The notes beneath the pieces were generated by a model, which saw nothing but the letters and a program-made list of their open reading frames with translations, ran no database searches and was not told the DNA's origin. From assembly GCF_009749385.1 (NCBI RefSeq), contig NZ_WBIN01000004.1, positions 1-64,000 of the forward strand: DNA of 64,000 bases, written 5' to 3'. Below, one piece after another: positions 18,857 to 29,517 of the stretch. The translations under genes were made by a program, and so were the position numbers. This DNA is from Agromyces allii. Lineage in GTDB: Bacteria; Actinomycetota; Actinomycetes; Actinomycetales; Microbacteriaceae. The first letter of the stretch is position 1. Each line of letters begins with the position of its first letter.

Positions 18857-19947
18857 GAGTTGCCGCCCTTTCGCGGAAGATGGTCGCGCGGGCCCGCGTG
18901 CCCGCGTCGTTCGGCGCGGTTCGCGAACTCGCGCGCCTGGTCGCGTTCGAAGCGCTGCGCCTGTGCGCGCTGGTCGAACTCGGTGTACGCGTCGACGATC
19001 TGTCCGACGAGGGTGTGCCGCACGACGTCGGCGCTCGTCAGGCGTGCGAAGTGGATGTCGTCGATGCGGTCGAGGATGCGGGTCACGAGCCGCAGGCCGC
19101 TCGCGCCGCCGGGCAGGTCGACCTGCGTGACGTCGCCCGTCACGACCATCTTCGAACCGAAGCCGAGGCGGGTGAGGAACATCTTCATCTGCTCGGGCGT
19201 GGTGTTCTGCGCCTCGTCGAGCACGACGAACGAGTCGTTCAGCGTTCGGCCGCGCATGTAGGCGAGCGGTGCGACCTCGACGGTGCCCGAGGCGAGGAGC
19301 TTCGGCACCATCTCGGGGTCCATCATCTCGTTCAGCGCGTCGTAGAGCGGCCGCAGGTACGGGTCGATCTTGTCGGTGAGGGTGCCGGGCAGGAATCCGA
19401 GGCGCTCGCCGGCCTCGACGGCCGGACGGGTCAGGATGATTCGGCTGACCTCCTTGCGCTGGAGGGCCTGCACGGCCTTCGCCATCGCGAGGTAGGTCTT
19501 GCCCGTGCCGGCCGGTCCGATGCCGAAGACCACGGTGTGCTCGTCGATGGCGTCGACGTACGCGCGCTGCCCCTCGGTCTTCGGACGGATGCTCTTGCCG
19601 CGGGAGGCGACGATGACCTGCCCGAGCATCTCGGAGGGTCGTGAACCTGGATCGGCGTCGATCATGCGTGCCGAGCTCCTCACTTCGGTGGGGGTTGGGT
19701 CCTGGCCGGCTCGCACGAGCTCCAGGAGTTCTTCGATGAGTCGACGCACCCGGAGGCGCTCCTCGGATGCACCGCGGATGCCGATCTCGTTGCCGCGCAC
19801 GTGCACCTCGACGTCGGGGTACTCGCGCTGGATGGTGGTCAGCAGGCGATCCTGCGGGCCCAGCAGCCGCACCATGGCGATGCCGTCGATCTTCAGTCGC
19901 TCCTCGTCGACGGACTCGGGGGCGACGTCGTGCGACTCATCCGCCAA
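18853..19947 (-). CDS. PhoH-like ATPase
   Basis: 364-residue P-loop ATPase of the PhoH family, commonly encoded next to ybeY and thought to act with it in RNA metabolism. Walker A is GPAGTGKTYLAMAKAV (~137-152) and Walker B is DSFVVLDEAQNTT, followed by VVTGDVTQVDLP. An N-terminal KH-like stretch precedes (DGIAMVRLLGPQDRLL...VHVRGNEIGIRG). The only start that fits is TTG 19947, which lies inside the end of the HIT gene (11-base overlap). Confidence 0.93.
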   Translation of the reverse strand: MADESHDVAPESVDEERLKIDGIAMVRLLGPQDRLLTTIQREYPDVEVHVRGNEIGIRGASEERLRVRRLIEELLELVRAGQDPTPTEVRSSARMIDADPGSRPSEMLGQVIVASRGKSIRPKTEGQRAYVDAIDEHTVVFGIGPAGTGKTYLAMAKAVQALQRKEVSRIILTRPAVEAGERLGFLPGTLTDKIDPYLRPLYDALNEMMDPEMVPKLLASGTVEVAPLAYMRGRTLNDSFVVLDEAQNTTPEQMKMFLTRLGFGSKMVVTGDVTQVDLPGGASGLRLVTRILDRIDDIHFARLTSADVVRHTLVGQIVDAYTEFDQRAQAQRFERDQAREFANRAERRGHAGPRDHLPRKGGNS

Positions 19948-20293
19948 GCGAGGCCTCCTCGAGGCCGCCGGCCAGGACGTGCGCGTGCACGTGGAAGACG
20001 GTCTGGCCCGCGCCGGCGCCCGTGTTGAACACGAGACGGAAGTCGCCGTCGGCGAGGTCGGCGGCGATGCCGCGGGCGACGTCGACGAGTTCGGCGAGCA
20101 GCGCGGGGTCGCCCGCAGCGAGCTCGACGACGTCGCGGTAGGTGCCCGACTTCGGGGTGACGACCACGTGCACGGGCGCCTTGGGCGCGATGTCGTGGAA
20201 GGCGATCACGTTCGCCGTCTCGGCGACGATGTTCGCGGGGATCTCACGCGCGGCGATGCGCTCGAACAGGGTCGGCTCAGCGGGTGCGCTCAT
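19937..20293 (-). CDS. HIT-family (HINT-like) protein
   Basis: 118-residue nucleotide-binding hydrolase of the histidine triad superfamily. The triad reads HVHAHVLAG (residues ~100-108), and the N-terminus FERIAAREIPANIVAETANVIAFHDIAPKAPVHVVVTPK is typical of HINT-like phosphoramidases. Substrate not predictable. It sits between rsmE and phoH in the hrcA operon, 24 bases after the rsmE stop. Confidence 0.93.
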   Translation of the reverse strand: MSAPAEPTLFERIAAREIPANIVAETANVIAFHDIAPKAPVHVVVTPKSGTYRDVVELAAGDPALLAELVDVARGIAADLADGDFRLVFNTGAGAGQTVFHVHAHVLAGGLEEASLGG

Positions 20294-20317
20294 GTCTCCA
20301 TCGTAGCGAGGGATGCC

Positions 20318-21052
20318 TCACCACCGCCCGAGTCGGGCGTTCAGCACCGCGATGGCCGCGGGGCCCGCCGTCGAGGTGCGCAGGACCGAGTCGCCGAGTC
20401 GCACGGTCTCGGCGCCCGCGGCGACGAGACGCTCGATCTCGGCGGGCGCGATGCCGCCCTCGGGGCCCACGACGAGCACGAGATCGCGGCCGTCGTCGTC
20501 GAGCGCGGTGAGCGGCGTCGTCGCGGTCGGCTCGAGCAGCAGCACGCGGGCGCCGTCGAGCAGGGCGACGAGCCCGGCGGTCGCCGTGAGAGGCGCGACC
20601 TCGGGCATCCACGGGCGGATCGACTGCTTGGTCGCCTCGCGCACGATGCTCGCCCAGCGGGCGCGGCCCTTCTCGGCCTTCGGCCCCTCCCATCGCGAGA
20701 CCGAACGGCTCGCCGACCACGGCACGATCGCATCGACGCCGAGCTCGGTGGCCGCCTGCACCGCGAGCTCGTCGCGGTCGCCCTTGGCGAGGGCCTGCAC
20801 GAGCGTGATGCGGGGGCTCGGCGCGGGCGTCGAGGTCACCTCGCCGACCTCGAGCACGAGCTCGCGCGGTGCCGCCTCGACCACGGTCGCCGTGGCGAGG
20901 ACGCCGCGACCGTTGCCGACGGAGAGCTGCTCGCCGACGCGCACGCGCGAGACGGTCACCGCGTGGCGCGCCTCGTCGCCCGCGAGGCGCACGAGATCGC
21001 CGGAGGCGGCGCCCGCCAGTTCGAGGGTCTCGTCGAGGTAGAGATGGCTCAT
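20318..21052 (-). CDS. rsmE: 16S rRNA (uracil(1498)-N(3))-methyltransferase
   Basis: SPOUT-class methyltransferase that modifies U1498 of 16S rRNA. The 244-residue protein has the N-terminal PUA-like part (YLDETLELAGAASGDLVRLAGDEARHAVTVSRVRVGEQL) and the knotted SAM-binding region near the C-terminus: LVVGPEGGIAPAEIERL, then VRLGDSVLRTSTAGPAAIAVL. ATG 21052 lies 11 bases after the dnaJ stop; the longer open frame upstream is a shadow of dnaJ. Confidence 0.94.
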   Translation of the reverse strand: MSHLYLDETLELAGAASGDLVRLAGDEARHAVTVSRVRVGEQLSVGNGRGVLATATVVEAAPRELVLEVGEVTSTPAPSPRITLVQALAKGDRDELAVQAATELGVDAIVPWSASRSVSRWEGPKAEKGRARWASIVREATKQSIRPWMPEVAPLTATAGLVALLDGARVLLLEPTATTPLTALDDDGRDLVLVVGPEGGIAPAEIERLVAAGAETVRLGDSVLRTSTAGPAAIAVLNARLGRW

Positions 21053-21063
21053 CGCGGCATCCG

Positions 21064-22167
21064 TCAGCCGAGGAACTTGTCGCGGAGTCGGGCGAAGAGG
21101 CCCTGCTGGAAGTGGCTCAGCTCGGGGGCCGCGGCCTTCTTCGACGCCGCGAACTGCTGCACGAGCTCGCGCTCCTTCGTCGAGAGCTTGGTGGGCGTCA
21201 CCACCTGCACGCCGATGCGGAGGTCGCCGCGGCCGCTGCCGCGGAGCTTGGAGACGCCGCGGTCCTTGACCGTGAGGATCTCGCCGCTCTGCAGGCCCGC
21301 CTTGATCTCGACCTCGACGTCGCCGTCGAGCGCCTCGATCTTCGCCGTGGTGCCGAGGATCGCGTCGGTCATCGACACCGCGAGGGTCGCGAGCAGGTCG
21401 TCGCCGTTGCGGCTGAACACGTCGTGGTTCTTGACCTTGATCTCGAGGTACAGGTCGCCGTTCGGGCCGGCGGCCGGGCCGGCCTCGCCGGAGCCCGGCA
21501 TCTGCAGGCGCACGCCCGTGTCGACGCCCGCGGGGATGTCGACCGGAACCGTGCGGCGCGCACGCACGCGCCCCTGGCCCTGGCAGGTCACGCACGGCGT
21601 CGCGATGACGGTGCCGTAGCCGCGGCAGGTGCCGCAGGGGCTCGACGTCATGACATTGCCGAGGAGCGAGCGCACCGCGCGCTGGATCGAACCGGTGCCG
21701 TGGCAGATGTCGCAGGTGACGGGCGACGTGCCCGGCTGGCAGCACGAGCCGTGGCAGGTCTGGCACACCACGGCGGTGTCGACCTCGATGTCGCGGTGCG
21801 TGCCGAAGATGACCTCGTCGAGCCCGACCTCGACGCGGATGAGCGCGTCTTGACCGCGTTCGCGACGCGACCTGGGCCCGCGGCTCTGCTGAGCGCCGCC
21901 GAAGAACGTCTCGAAGATGTCGCCGAACCCGCCGAAGCCCTGCCCGCCGCCGCCGAACCCGCCCTGGTCGCCGAGGTCGTACTGCTGGCGCTGCTTCGGG
22001 TCGGAGAGCACGTCGTACGCGTGCGTGACCGACTTGAATCGCTCGGACGCCTCGGCGCCCGGGTTCACGTCGGGGTGCAGTTCGCGTGCGAGGCGACGGT
22101 ACGCCTTCTTGATCTCGTCGGGGGTCGCCTCGCGCGAGACGCCGAGGACCTCGTAGTGGTCTGCCAC
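21064..22167 (-). CDS. dnaJ: Chaperone DnaJ (DnaJ2 type, linked to hrcA)
   Basis: Hsp40 co-chaperone for DnaK. The 367-residue protein has the J domain with HPD ([33 protein letters not shown]), a short Gly/Phe-rich region (~75-105) and four CxxCxGxG-type zinc repeats ([32 protein letters not shown]), then the substrate-binding C-terminal domain. The first zinc repeat ends in Cys instead of Gly, which is usual in this subfamily. GTG 22167 is the start. It follows hrcA by 46 bases and is under CIRCE control. Confidence 0.95.
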   Translation of the reverse strand: MADHYEVLGVSREATPDEIKKAYRRLARELHPDVNPGAEASERFKSVTHAYDVLSDPKQRQQYDLGDQGGFGGGGQGFGGFGDIFETFFGGAQQSRGPRSRRERGQDALIRVEVGLDEVIFGTHRDIEVDTAVVCQTCHGSCCQPGTSPVTCDICHGTGSIQRAVRSLLGNVMTSSPCGTCRGYGTVIATPCVTCQGQGRVRARRTVPVDIPAGVDTGVRLQMPGSGEAGPAAGPNGDLYLEIKVKNHDVFSRNGDDLLATLAVSMTDAILGTTAKIEALDGDVEVEIKAGLQSGEILTVKDRGVSKLRGSGRGDLRIGVQVVTPTKLSTKERELVQQFAASKKAAAPELSHFQQGLFARLRDKFLG

Positions 22168-22213
22168 GGAGGGCGTGTCCTTTCGATTGCGGATGCCGGT
22201 GGGGGCCGGCTGC

Positions 22214-23236
22214 TCAGTTCTCGCCGAGCGTGCGGGAGAGGTATCGGGCGACCGCGCGAACGGCCGCCATGCTGTGGGAGTAGTCCATGCGGGTGGGGCC
22301 GACGACGCCGAGCCGGGAGATGTCGCGACCGGGGATCTCGAACGCGCTCGAGAGCACGGAGGTCTCGCCGAGCCCGAACGACGCGTTCTCGCGGCCGATG
22401 CGCACGGCCACGGCGTGCTCGTCGGCGGCCATCTCGCCGAACAGCCTCAGGAGCACGACCTGCTCCTCGATGGCCTCGATGACGCCGAGGATCGACCCGG
22501 CGAAGTCCTGCTCGGTTCGCACGAGGTTCGCCGCTCCGGCCACGACGAGGCGATCCTGCCGCTGGGCGCGGGCCTGATCGGCGAGCGTGGACGCGAGCGC
22601 GCCCAGCACGACGGCATCGGCCGGCGCGACGTCGTCGAACGTGCCGGACAGCGACTCCGCGGCATCCGCCATGGCCCGATTGCCGGCGAGCTCGTTCAGG
22701 CGCGCGCGATGCAGCGCGAGCGAGGCCTCGTCGACCGGGTGCGGGAGCTCGGCGACCCGCTGCTCGACCTGACCCGAGTCGGTGATGAGGATGCACAGCA
22801 CGCGGTCGGGTGCGAGCGAGACGAGCTCGACGTGCCGCACCCGCGCACTTCCGAAGCTCGGGTACTGCACGACCGCGAGCTGCTTGGTCAGCTGAGCGAC
22901 GAGGCGCACCGTGCGCGCGAGGAGCTCGTCGAGGTCGCTCGACTCGCCGAGGAAGGTCTCGATCGCGTGCCGCTGGGCCCTCGTCATGGGGCGCACGTCG
23001 GTCAGCTGATCGACGAAGACTCGGTACCCCTTGTCGGTCGGGATGCGGCCCGACGACGTGTGCGGTGCCGCGATGAGCTCCTCCTCTTCGAGGAGCGCCA
23101 TGTCGTTGCGGATGGTCGCCGCGGAGACGCCGAACGAGTGCCGTTCGACGATGGCCTTCGAACCCACGGGTTCACGGGAGGCGACGTAGTCCTGCACGAT
23201 CGCTCTGAGGACGGCGAGGCTGCGTTCGGAGACCAT
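22214..23236 (-). CDS. hrcA: Heat-inducible transcription repressor HrcA
   Basis: Represses heat-shock genes by binding CIRCE. The 340-residue protein has a winged HTH at the N-terminus ([47 protein letters not shown]) followed by the GAF-like and inserted dimerisation regions. ATG 23236 is preferred because it has GAAAGCGAGG upstream and leaves the CIRCE operator outside the gene; the longer frame from 23269 would begin inside the operator. It heads an operon of eight genes through era. Confidence 0.96.
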   Translation of the reverse strand: MVSERSLAVLRAIVQDYVASREPVGSKAIVERHSFGVSAATIRNDMALLEEEELIAAPHTSSGRIPTDKGYRVFVDQLTDVRPMTRAQRHAIETFLGESSDLDELLARTVRLVAQLTKQLAVVQYPSFGSARVRHVELVSLAPDRVLCILITDSGQVEQRVAELPHPVDEASLALHRARLNELAGNRAMADAAESLSGTFDDVAPADAVVLGALASTLADQARAQRQDRLVVAGAANLVRTEQDFAGSILGVIEAIEEQVVLLRLFGEMAADEHAVAVRIGRENASFGLGETSVLSSAFEIPGRDISRLGVVGPTRMDYSHSMAAVRAVARYLSRTLGEN

Positions 23237-23258
23237 GTCCCTCGCTTTCCCGGCGCTG

Positions 23259-23285
23259 TTAGCACTCAATCGATGTGAGTGCCAA
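23259..23285. promoter_or_regulatory. CIRCE operator of hrcA-dnaJ
   Basis: TTAGCACTC, nine bases, then GAGTGCCAA: eight of nine arm positions are complementary. This is the HrcA-binding element, 23 bases upstream of the hrcA ATG, giving autoregulation of the operon and heat induction. Confidence 0.93.
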
Positions 23286-23290
23286 TCATA
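23285..23290 (-). promoter_or_regulatory. Candidate -10 element of hrcA
   Basis: TATGAT on the minus strand directly adjoins the CIRCE element. The start of transcription would fall inside the operator, as expected for repression by HrcA. Confidence 0.6.
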
Positions 23291-23314
23291 CCGCTCAACT
23301 CAGGGTAATCCCCA

Positions 23315-23343
23315 TTGCCGACACTCCCGCCCGGCGCTACCGT
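23315..23343 (+). promoter_or_regulatory. Housekeeping-type promoter of the first DUF4870 gene
   Basis: TTGCCG (23315-23320), 17 bases, TACCGT (23338-23343). Spacing and both hexamers fit a primary sigma-factor promoter, giving an untranslated leader of about 77 bases before 23427. Confidence 0.6.
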
Positions 23344-23426
23344 GAGCATGTTCCGCGACCTACCCGGCTGCGACCGCTCATGCTCGCGGCAGCGGAACGA
23401 CCGCCGAAGCCCCGAAAGGCACGTAC

Positions 23427-23891
23427 ATGTCAGATCCCAACGCAGGCCCGTCCGATCCGAACGTGCCGCCCACCCCGCCGCAGCAGCCGGCCGCACCGCA
23501 GCCCGCGGCCGCGCAGCCCGCGGCAGCGCCGGGCGCGCCGCTCTCGCGCGAGCAGGATGTGCAGTGGGGCTCGTTCGCCCACCTCGGCGGAATCCTCGGA
23601 TTCCTGCCGTCGCTCATCATCTGGCTCGTCTTCAAGGACCGCGGCCAGTTCACGAACACCGAGGCGAAGGAGGCGCTGAACTTCCAGATCACGCTCGTCT
23701 TCGCGCAGATCGCGGCCTGGATCCTGACGTTCATCCTCGCCCTCGTGTCGTTTGGCGTCCTCGGCTTCCTCGGCACGTTGCTGTGGTTCGCAATCTGGGC
23801 GGTGGGTCTGATCTTCTCGATCCTCGCGTTCATGCAGGCCAAGGACGGCAACCACTACCGCTACCCCTTCGCCATCCGACTCATCAAGTAG
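23427..23891 (+). CDS. DUF4870 domain membrane protein
   Basis: 154-residue small membrane protein. The first ~45 residues are Pro/Ala-rich and probably disordered. The DUF4870 core follows: WGSFAHLGGILGFLPSLIIWLVFKDRGQFTNTEAKEALNFQITLVFAQIAAWILTFILALVSFGVLG, then a third segment and the end YRYPFAIRLIK. Three to four membrane segments are predicted. Function unknown. A paralogue with the same architecture follows 147 bases downstream, separated by a hairpin. Confidence 0.88.
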   Translation: MSDPNAGPSDPNVPPTPPQQPAAPQPAAAQPAAAPGAPLSREQDVQWGSFAHLGGILGFLPSLIIWLVFKDRGQFTNTEAKEALNFQITLVFAQIAAWILTFILALVSFGVLGFLGTLLWFAIWAVGLIFSILAFMQAKDGNHYRYPFAIRLIK

Positions 23892-23900
23892 TCCAGGGGG

Positions 23901-23921
23901 CGGCGCCGGCTCCCGGCGCCG
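23901..23921 (+). terminator. Hairpin between the two DUF4870 genes
   Basis: Arms CGGCGCCGG (23901-23909) and CCGGCGCCG (23913-23921) with a 3-base loop, ten bases after the stop codon. A second, imperfect GC-rich stem follows around 23934-23968. Confidence 0.6.
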
Positions 23922-24038
23922 GTCGCGCGCATCGCCCGTCGTGGGAGCGTCACACTCCCGCGGCGGGCGTTGCTGTGCCAGCATGAAGGCGTCCGCACTC
24001 ACCGCGCCGGGTCCGGCGCATCCGAACAGGAGAAGACG

Positions 24039-24419
24039 ATGTCCGACCTGCCCCCTCCCCCGCCCCCGCAGAACCCCTACGAGCAGAGCCCGCAGCTGAG
24101 CCCCAACGACGAGAAGCTCTGGGCGACGCTCGTGCACATCGGCGGCATCTTCTTCGGCTTCATCCCGGCCCTCATCGGCTACCTGATCCTCAAGGACAAG
24201 GGCCCGTTCGTGCGCGCGCACACCGCGACCGCGCTGAACTTCCAGATCACGATGACCATCGCCGCGATCATCAGCAGCATCCTCTGGCTGGTCGTGATCG
24301 GCATCTTCCTGTCGATCGCCGTCGCCGTCGTGGTCGTCGTCTTCAGCATCATCGCCGCCGTCAAGGCGAACCAGGGCGAGCCGTACTCGTACCCGCTCAC
24401 GATCAAGTTCGTGAGCTGA
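24039..24419 (+). CDS. DUF4870 domain membrane protein (paralogue)
   Basis: 126 residues with the same layout as its neighbour but a shorter Pro-rich N-terminus. The core reads LWATLVHIGGIFFGFIPALIGYLILKDKGPFVRAHTATALNFQITMTIAAIISSILWLVVIGIFLSI and the end YSYPLTIKFVS. Three to four membrane segments. ATG 24039 follows AGGAGAAGACG, an excellent ribosome-binding site; the open frame begins further upstream without support. Convergent with hemW. Function unknown. Confidence 0.88.
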   Translation: MSDLPPPPPPQNPYEQSPQLSPNDEKLWATLVHIGGIFFGFIPALIGYLILKDKGPFVRAHTATALNFQITMTIAAIISSILWLVVIGIFLSIAVAVVVVVFSIIAAVKANQGEPYSYPLTIKFVS

Positions 24420-24444
24420 CCGGGGATTCGTCCTCGAGCGAGGT

Positions 24445-25671
24445 TCAGTCCTCGAGCAGGCGCCGCACGACGGCGTCGGCGAGCAGCCGTCCTCGCCTGG
24501 TGAGCGTCAGCCCACCAGCGAGGGCGGCTTTCGCGTCGACGAGCTCGTCGGCGATGAGGCCCGCGACCGCGTGACGACCACCCGTGTGCAGCGATGCGAT
24601 GTCGATGCCCTCGCGGATGCGCGTGAGGAGCAGCACGCGCTCGGTCTCGCGCGTGGGTGCGTCGAGCACCTCGCGACCGACCGCGGGCGAGTGGCCCGCC
24701 GCCAGGCGCTCGGCATAGGCGGCCGGATGCTTCGCGTTCCACCAGCGCACCCCGCCGACGTGGCTGTGGGCGCCGGGCCCGACGCCCCACCAGTCGTCGC
24801 CGCGCCAGTAGCCGAGGTTGTGCCGCGAACGGTGCGCCGCATCGTTCGCCCAGTTGCTGACCTCGTACCACTCGAAGCCCGCCTCGGCGAAGGCCGTGTC
24901 GGCCAGCTCGTACATGTCGGCCTCGAGGTCGTCGTCGGGCTGCGCGAGTTCGCCGCGACGGATCTGCCGTGCCAGCTTCGTACCGTCCTCGACGATGAGC
25001 GCGTACGCGCTCACATGGTCGGGCCGCTCGGCGACCACCGCGTCGACACTGCGCCGCCAGTCGTCGAGCGACTCCCCCGGCGTGCCGTAGATCAGGTCGA
25101 GGCTCACGTCGAGTCCGGCGTCGCGCGCCCAGCGCACCACGAGCGGCACCCTCGCCGGGTCGTGCGTGCGATCGAGGGCCGCGAGCACGTGCGGCACCGC
25201 CGACTGCATGCCGAACGAGACCCGCGTGAAGCCGCCCTCGGCGAGCCGGATCAGGTCTTCGGGCCCGACGGAATCGGGGTTCGCCTCGGTCGTGACCTCG
25301 GCGCCCGGCGCGAACCCGAACTCGTCGCGAACGGCGCCCAGCATGCGCACGAGGTCGTCGGCGGGCAGCAGGGTCGGCGTTCCGCCGCCGAAGAAGACCG
25401 TCTCGGCCGCTCGGGAGGGCGCTCCGGATGCCGCGAGCACGCGCCGCGACATCCGGATCTCGTCGATGGCCTGATCGGCGTAGTCGACCTGACGGGCGCC
25501 ACGAAGCTCGCTCGCCGTGTAGGTGTTGAAGTCGCAGTACCCGCAGCGCACGCGGCAGAACGGGACGTGCACGTAGACGCCGAACGCCCGATCGGCGGCG
25601 CCTTCGGCCGCGGAGGCGGGCAGCAGGCCGTCGAGCGGTGCCGGCTCGCCGAGCGGCAGCGCGGAACCCAC
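24445..25671 (-). CDS. hemW: Radical SAM heme chaperone HemW (coproporphyrinogen III oxidase-like)
   Basis: 408-residue radical SAM protein. The FeS motif is CRVRCGYCDF (C-x3-C-x2-C, near residue 43), preceded by FGVYVHVPF and followed by ETVFFGGGTPTLL and NPDSV, all typical of HemW. The HemW C-terminal domain begins near residue 300. Known HemW proteins bind heme and deliver it to respiratory enzymes; true oxygen-independent coproporphyrinogen oxidases carry an extra Cys in CxxxCxxCxC, which here is Phe. GTG 25671 is chosen because it lies two bases after the DUF1990 stop; an in-frame ATG at 25746 would overlap that gene. Confidence 0.9.
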   Translation of the reverse strand: MGSALPLGEPAPLDGLLPASAAEGAADRAFGVYVHVPFCRVRCGYCDFNTYTASELRGARQVDYADQAIDEIRMSRRVLAASGAPSRAAETVFFGGGTPTLLPADDLVRMLGAVRDEFGFAPGAEVTTEANPDSVGPEDLIRLAEGGFTRVSFGMQSAVPHVLAALDRTHDPARVPLVVRWARDAGLDVSLDLIYGTPGESLDDWRRSVDAVVAERPDHVSAYALIVEDGTKLARQIRRGELAQPDDDLEADMYELADTAFAEAGFEWYEVSNWANDAAHRSRHNLGYWRGDDWWGVGPGAHSHVGGVRWWNAKHPAAYAERLAAGHSPAVGREVLDAPTRETERVLLLTRIREGIDIASLHTGGRHAVAGLIADELVDAKAALAGGLTLTRRGRLLADAVVRRLLED

Positions 25672-25673
25672 GC

Positions 25674-26324
25674 CTACACGCCGCCCGCGGGATGCAGGGC
25701 ACGAAGCTGCTGCTTCGTCAGCTCGCGTCGACGACGTCGCACCCATGGTGCGAGCACGCGCTTGGAGCCTCCGGCCGTCGCCCGGAACGAGCGGATCGTG
25801 AGCCACACGGTGTCGTCGTCGCGGCGCTCGAGCACGAACGACTCCTCGCCGCTCTCGAGCCCGTCGCCGGTCGTGCCGAATGCGTAGCCGACGCGGCCGG
25901 GCTCGTCGATCACGTAGACCACGAGCACCGGCGTCAGCTGCGGGCGGAACCGACCGCGTCGCACGAGCGTGGCCTGCATGCCCGAGGCGATGTAGGCCGT
26001 GCCGTCTTCGCCGAAGCGGTCCTCGGTGCGCGGGCCTGGCTGCTCGGCGAGCGGGGCGCCCTCGGCGTCGTACACGATGCCGGGATACTGGGCGCCGGTT
26101 CCGGCGGAGACATCCGTCACCTCGTAGCCGGCGCCGCGCTGGATGCCCCACGTCATGAGGGCCTCTGCCGCGCGGTCGAAGCGGTCGACGCCGCTGCCGA
26201 GCCGAACGCTGTCTTCGGCCGGGCGGTAGCCGCTCGGCGGGTAGCGCATGAGGTCGGGTTCGAGCGTCGCGCCGATCGAGCCGTAGGTGACGGACTGATC
26301 GGTGAAGGTGCTGCGTCGGGTCAT
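25674..26324 (-). CDS. DUF1990 family protein
   Basis: 216-residue soluble protein of the DUF1990 family, of unknown function. Family features are the N-terminal YGSIGATLEPDLMRYPPSGYRP, a central FDRAAEALMTWGIQRGAGYEV and FRPQLTPVLVVYVIDEPGRVGYAFGTTGDGLESGEESFVLERRDDDTVWLTIRSFR. No catalytic residues can be assigned. It lies between lepA (overlap-free, 11-base gap) and hemW (2-base gap), so it is co-transcribed with both. Confidence 0.88.
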   Translation of the reverse strand: MTRRSTFTDQSVTYGSIGATLEPDLMRYPPSGYRPAEDSVRLGSGVDRFDRAAEALMTWGIQRGAGYEVTDVSAGTGAQYPGIVYDAEGAPLAEQPGPRTEDRFGEDGTAYIASGMQATLVRRGRFRPQLTPVLVVYVIDEPGRVGYAFGTTGDGLESGEESFVLERRDDDTVWLTIRSFRATAGGSKRVLAPWVRRRRRELTKQQLRALHPAGGV

Positions 26325-26335
26325 CGGGGGCCTGC

Positions 26336-28189
<1,854 letters not shown>

Positions 28190-28253
28190 CCCGACGATTC
28201 TCCCATGACTTGGCTTCGCACTTTCGACGGATGCCTCCGCGAAGCCCCGCGAC

Positions 28254-28259
28254 TACGCT
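28254..28259 (+). promoter_or_regulatory. Candidate -10 of the second two-component system
   Basis: TACGCT, ten bases before the ATG at 28270, predicting an untranslated leader of only three or four bases. Confidence 0.45.
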
Positions 28260-28269
28260 GACACGCACC

Positions 28270-29517
28270 ATGACCGCGCCCGCAGCCCCGCTTCCGCTCC
28301 CCCTCCTCGACTTCGGGAGGGTCTCGCCGTCGGCCCTCCGACCGGTGTTCATCACGCTCCGATTCGGGCTCCACGTGCTCGTGGTCGGGCTCGCCCTGTT
28401 CGTCATGGTCCGGGCGCTCCTCGCCGACGACCAGTACGAGGGCGCCATCACGATCCTCACGATCGCGTTCCTCGCGTGCTACGGCGCCGGCGTCGCGACC
28501 TCGCACCGCAACCTGCCCCAGTGGGCGCGCGTGCTCTGGCTCACGGCCCTGCTCGCACTGTGGGCCGGAATGTCCGCGATGACCCCGGATGCCGCGTTCC
28601 TCGCGTTCCCCCTGTTCTTCCTCGAGCTGCACGTGCTGGCCGCTCCCCTCGCGGTTCCGCTGGTCGTCGTCACGTTCGGCCTCTCGGTGTGGGGCACGGC
28701 GAGCCACCTCGGATTCGAGGTGGGCACGATCCTCGGCCCGCTCATCAGCGCCGGCGTGGCGATCGTCATCGGACTCGGGTACCGCGCGATGGCGCAGGAG
28801 ACGAAGGACCGCCAGGCGCTCATCCTCGACCTCATCGCCACCCGCGAGGAGCTCTCGACGGCGAGCCGCGAGGCCGGCACGCTCGCCGAGCGCGAGCGCA
28901 TCGCGCGCGAGATCCACGACACCGTGGCGCAGGGCCTCTCGAGCATCCAGATGCTCCTGCACGCCGCAGAACGCGACATCGACGACGAGCGCACGCTCGA
29001 CAAGCTGAGACTCGCCCGTGAAACCGCCTCGGAGAACCTGGCGGAGACCCGCCGCTTCATCCGCGAGCTCAGCCCGCCGTCGCTCGACGAGCAGACGCTG
29101 CCGGCCGCCCTCCGTCGCCTCGCGGCCGCGGTCGACGAGCAGGCCGCGCAGGCGGGCACGGCGACCCGGGTCTCGTACTCGACGAGCGGCGACCCCGTCG
29201 CCCTGCCGATGTCCATCGACGCGACGCTCCTGCGCATCGCCCAGGGGGCCCTCGCGAACGTGCTGCGCCACGCCCGCGCCACGCGCGCCGAGCTCACGCT
29301 GAGCTACCTCGGCGACGAGGTCGCGCTCGACGTGGTCGACGACGGCATCGGCTTCGACCCCGTGGCGCTCGCCGCCGACCCGGCGGCGCAGCTCCGCTTC
29401 GGACTGCGCGCCATGCGCGAGCGCGCCGAGCGCGAGGGCGGGTCGATCGACATCGAGTCGCATCCCGGCGAGGGCACCGCGGTCTCGGTGCGGATCCCCG
29501 TGGCGGCGGCGTCGTGA
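28270..29517 (+). CDS. Sensor histidine kinase (HisKA_3 type)
   Basis: 415-residue membrane kinase. About five hydrophobic segments occupy residues 25-180. Then come a coiled linker (TKDRQALILDLIATREELSTASREAGTLAE), the phosphoacceptor helix RIAREIHDTVAQGLSSIQMLLHAAERD, and an HATPase_c domain with RIAQGALANVLRHA and DDGIGFDP plus FGLRAMRERAEREGGSI. ATG 28270 is preferred over the longer frame from 28210, which runs into the lepA promoter. The response regulator overlaps by four bases (GTGA). Signal unknown. Confidence 0.92.
   Translation: MTAPAAPLPLPLLDFGRVSPSALRPVFITLRFGLHVLVVGLALFVMVRALLADDQYEGAITILTIAFLACYGAGVATSHRNLPQWARVLWLTALLALWAGMSAMTPDAAFLAFPLFFLELHVLAAPLAVPLVVVTFGLSVWGTASHLGFEVGTILGPLISAGVAIVIGLGYRAMAQETKDRQALILDLIATREELSTASREAGTLAERERIAREIHDTVAQGLSSIQMLLHAAERDIDDERTLDKLRLARETASENLAETRRFIRELSPPSLDEQTLPAALRRLAAAVDEQAAQAGTATRVSYSTSGDPVALPMSIDATLLRIAQGALANVLRHARATRAELTLSYLGDEVALDVVDDGIGFDPVALAADPAAQLRFGLRAMRERAEREGGSIDIESHPGEGTAVSVRIPVAAAS

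Noticed and set aside
21064..22167. First zinc repeat of DnaJ ends in Cys rather than Gly
   Set aside because: This form is usual in the DnaJ2 proteins of actinobacteria, so it is not a defect.
25674..25746. ATG at 25746 as the hemW start
   Set aside because: It would overlap DUF1990 by more than 70 bases and add residues not typical of HemW; the GTG two bases after the DUF1990 stop fits the local spacing pattern.
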